Shown piece by piece: positions 5,059 through 6,186 of a stretch of 6,186 nucleotides of DNA. How positions within the stretch are numbered: position 1 is the first letter of the stretch; every line of letters begins with the position of its first letter. Source of the stretch: Acidimicrobiia bacterium (GTDB lineage: Bacteria; Actinomycetota; Acidimicrobiia; Spongiisociales; UBA5794). The stretch is taken from the NCBI GenBank assembly GCA_030598905.1, contig JAUVPA010000109.1, forward strand, positions 1 to 6,186, in the 5' to 3' direction. The notes beneath the pieces are model-generated. The model was not told the origin of the DNA, made no database searches, and worked only from the letters and a program-made list of their open reading frames with translations. A program made the position numbers and the translations under genes.

Positions 5059-6186
5059 TCAGACGGTTGACGCGTCCGCGGCGAGCCGCGCCTTGAGATG
5101 GTCGCTCAAACGGAAGGCAAGAGCAACGATGGTGAGGGTGGGGGAGCCGGCACCACCGGTTGGAAAAACCGAGCTGCCGGCAACGTAGAGGTTGTCGACG
5201 TCGTGGACCTTGCAGTCGGAGTCGACCACACCCTTGCTGGGATCGTTGTTCATTCGCGTGGTGCCCATGTGATGCCAGCATCCCTGGATTGTGTCCGGCC
5301 AGGGATCCGGGTACTCCATCTTTCGGTCCTTGAGGCCGGGGGCCTGCTGGTCGAGGGCTTCGACGACGAGCTCCACGCCGCGACGATACGTTCGCTCCTC
5401 CTCGGGAGAGACCGACCAGTGGACCCGCGACTTTGGCATGCCCAGCGCATCGACCTCGTCGCTGAGTGTGATCCGGTTGTCCGGTACGGCCAGCTGCTCG
5501 ACGTTGCTCTCGATCTCGATCCACCTGCGCATCCGGGCCGGTTCGAACCCCGCCCCGATGACGCTCTGGACGGAGCGGTGCGGGCGACGGAGCGCGGTCT
5601 TGATGTCTTCCCATCGGACCTTGTTCGGTCCACCGTCTCTGTCCTGCATATAGGGACTGTCCGACCACGGCGACCGCACCGCATTGACCATGCGCCGCAT
5701 CGCCACGAACTGGTCGGTCTCCTGACCGGCGTAGCCGAACGCGATGTTTGCCAGATAGTTGAGCAGCTCCTCGCTCCGCTGCACCTCTGGGGTCAGTCCC
5801 ATTCGTGAGAAGTCGAGTGTGCCGGCCGCGCCGTGTACGAAGGTAGCGAGTGCTTGGTGGTCGTTGGGGAGAAGATAGCGGTCGTAGACACGCGGGTGCT
5901 CTTGGAAGAATCGCCCGACGAGATCGTTGCGATTGCCGATGCCGCCGGCTGCCCGTGGTGGGGAGGCGAGGAGCAGCCGGGCGTTCTCGATTCCTCCTCC
6001 GGCGAGGATGACGTAGTCGGCGCTGACCTGGTAGCTGTTGCCGCCGAGGCAGGACACATCCACGGTATCGACACGGGTACCGGACTCGTTCATCCGGAGC
6101 GCGGTTGCGGTCGACCATAGGTACGCGGCAACGCTGCGCGACGCGTCGATGGGGTCGGCGTACATTTTGCCGAATCGAGCCGGGGC
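5059..6186 (-). CDS. GMC-family FAD-dependent oxidoreductase, N-terminus beyond right edge
   Basis: This is the C-terminal 375 residues or so of a second GMC enzyme. The frame stays open to the window edge (reading APARFGK before the Met at 6163-6165), and the FAD GxGxxG motif that must begin the family is missing, so the Met at 6165 is internal. Visible motifs in order are AGGGIENARLLLASP, NDLVGRFFQEHP, PDNRITLSDE (start of the C-terminal domain), WHHMGTTRM with the expected catalytic His, and VAGSSVFPT. At the position where the neighbour has Asn515 this protein has Ser (codon 5143-5145, in GAGSPTLT), an unusual change. The C-terminal 65 residues are very similar to the gene at 3442-5052, which follows after 6 bases, so the two form one transcription unit. 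They may act on related substrates or as a heteromer; this is inference. Confidence 0.9.
   Translation of the reverse strand, partial: APARFGKMYADPIDASRSVAAYLWSTATALRMNESGTRVDTVDVSCLGGNSYQVSADYVILAGGGIENARLLLASPPRAAGGIGNRNDLVGRFFQEHPRVYDRYLLPNDHQALATFVHGAAGTLDFSRMGLTPEVQRSEELLNYLANIAFGYAGQETDQFVAMRRMVNAVRSPWSDSPYMQDRDGGPNKVRWEDIKTALRRPHRSVQSVIGAGFEPARMRRWIEIESNVEQLAVPDNRITLSDEVDALGMPKSRVHWSVSPEEERTYRRGVELVVEALDQQAPGLKDRKMEYPDPWPDTIQGCWHHMGTTRMNNDPSKGVVDSDCKVHDVDNLYVAGSSVFPTGGAGSPTLTIVALAFRLSDHLKARLAADASTV

Noticed and set aside
4886..6118. A 410-residue open frame on the - strand
   Set aside because: It overlaps both GMC genes in another frame, is extremely Arg/Pro-rich and has no family motif; it is a GC-rich shadow.
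1..6186. Insertion sequence, phage, CRISPR array or defence system
   Set aside because: No transposase, integrase, terminal inverted repeats, regularly spaced repeats or defence-family motifs are visible; all genes fit glycan synthesis or sugar oxidation.

Overview
The window is GC-rich with strongly GC-ending codons, and its proteins look like a high-GC Gram-positive (Actinomycetota-like) genome. That assignment is an inference from composition and protein style, since no taxonomic marker is present. The content fits an extracellular or cell-surface polysaccharide biosynthesis locus.

Layout of the + strand: (1) positions 1-194 hold the 3' end of a parallel beta-helix protein. (2) Positions 195-602 hold a non-coding stretch with a perfect 13-bp hairpin just after that stop, other small inverted repeats, a weak promoter candidate and a hairpin near the next start. 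(3) Positions 603-1559 encode a short-form phosphoglycosyl transferase (bacterial sugar transferase family) that would load the first sugar phosphate on a polyprenyl phosphate carrier. (4) Positions 1600-2475 encode a predicted beta-helix lipoprotein that is a close paralogue of the truncated gene at the left edge. (5) Positions 2525-3430 encode a family 2 glycosyltransferase. Genes 3-5 are spaced by 40-49 bases and are probably co-transcribed.

Layout of the - strand: two tandem GMC-family FAD oxidoreductases. The upstream one runs off the right edge (5059-6186, N-terminus missing). The downstream one is complete (3442-5052). Six bases separate them. Their 3' end converges on the glycosyltransferase with only 11 bases between the two stop codons.

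Working model (inference): the transferase primes a lipid-linked glycan, the GT2 extends it, and the exported beta-helix proteins bind or modify the finished polymer. The two GMC enzymes may oxidise a sugar or other alcohol in the same pathway. The most notable points are the two beta-helix paralogues bracketing the priming transferase, the conserved cysteines in those proteins, and the Asn-to-Ser change at the expected second active-site position in the upstream GMC enzyme. I see no clearly new class of system here.
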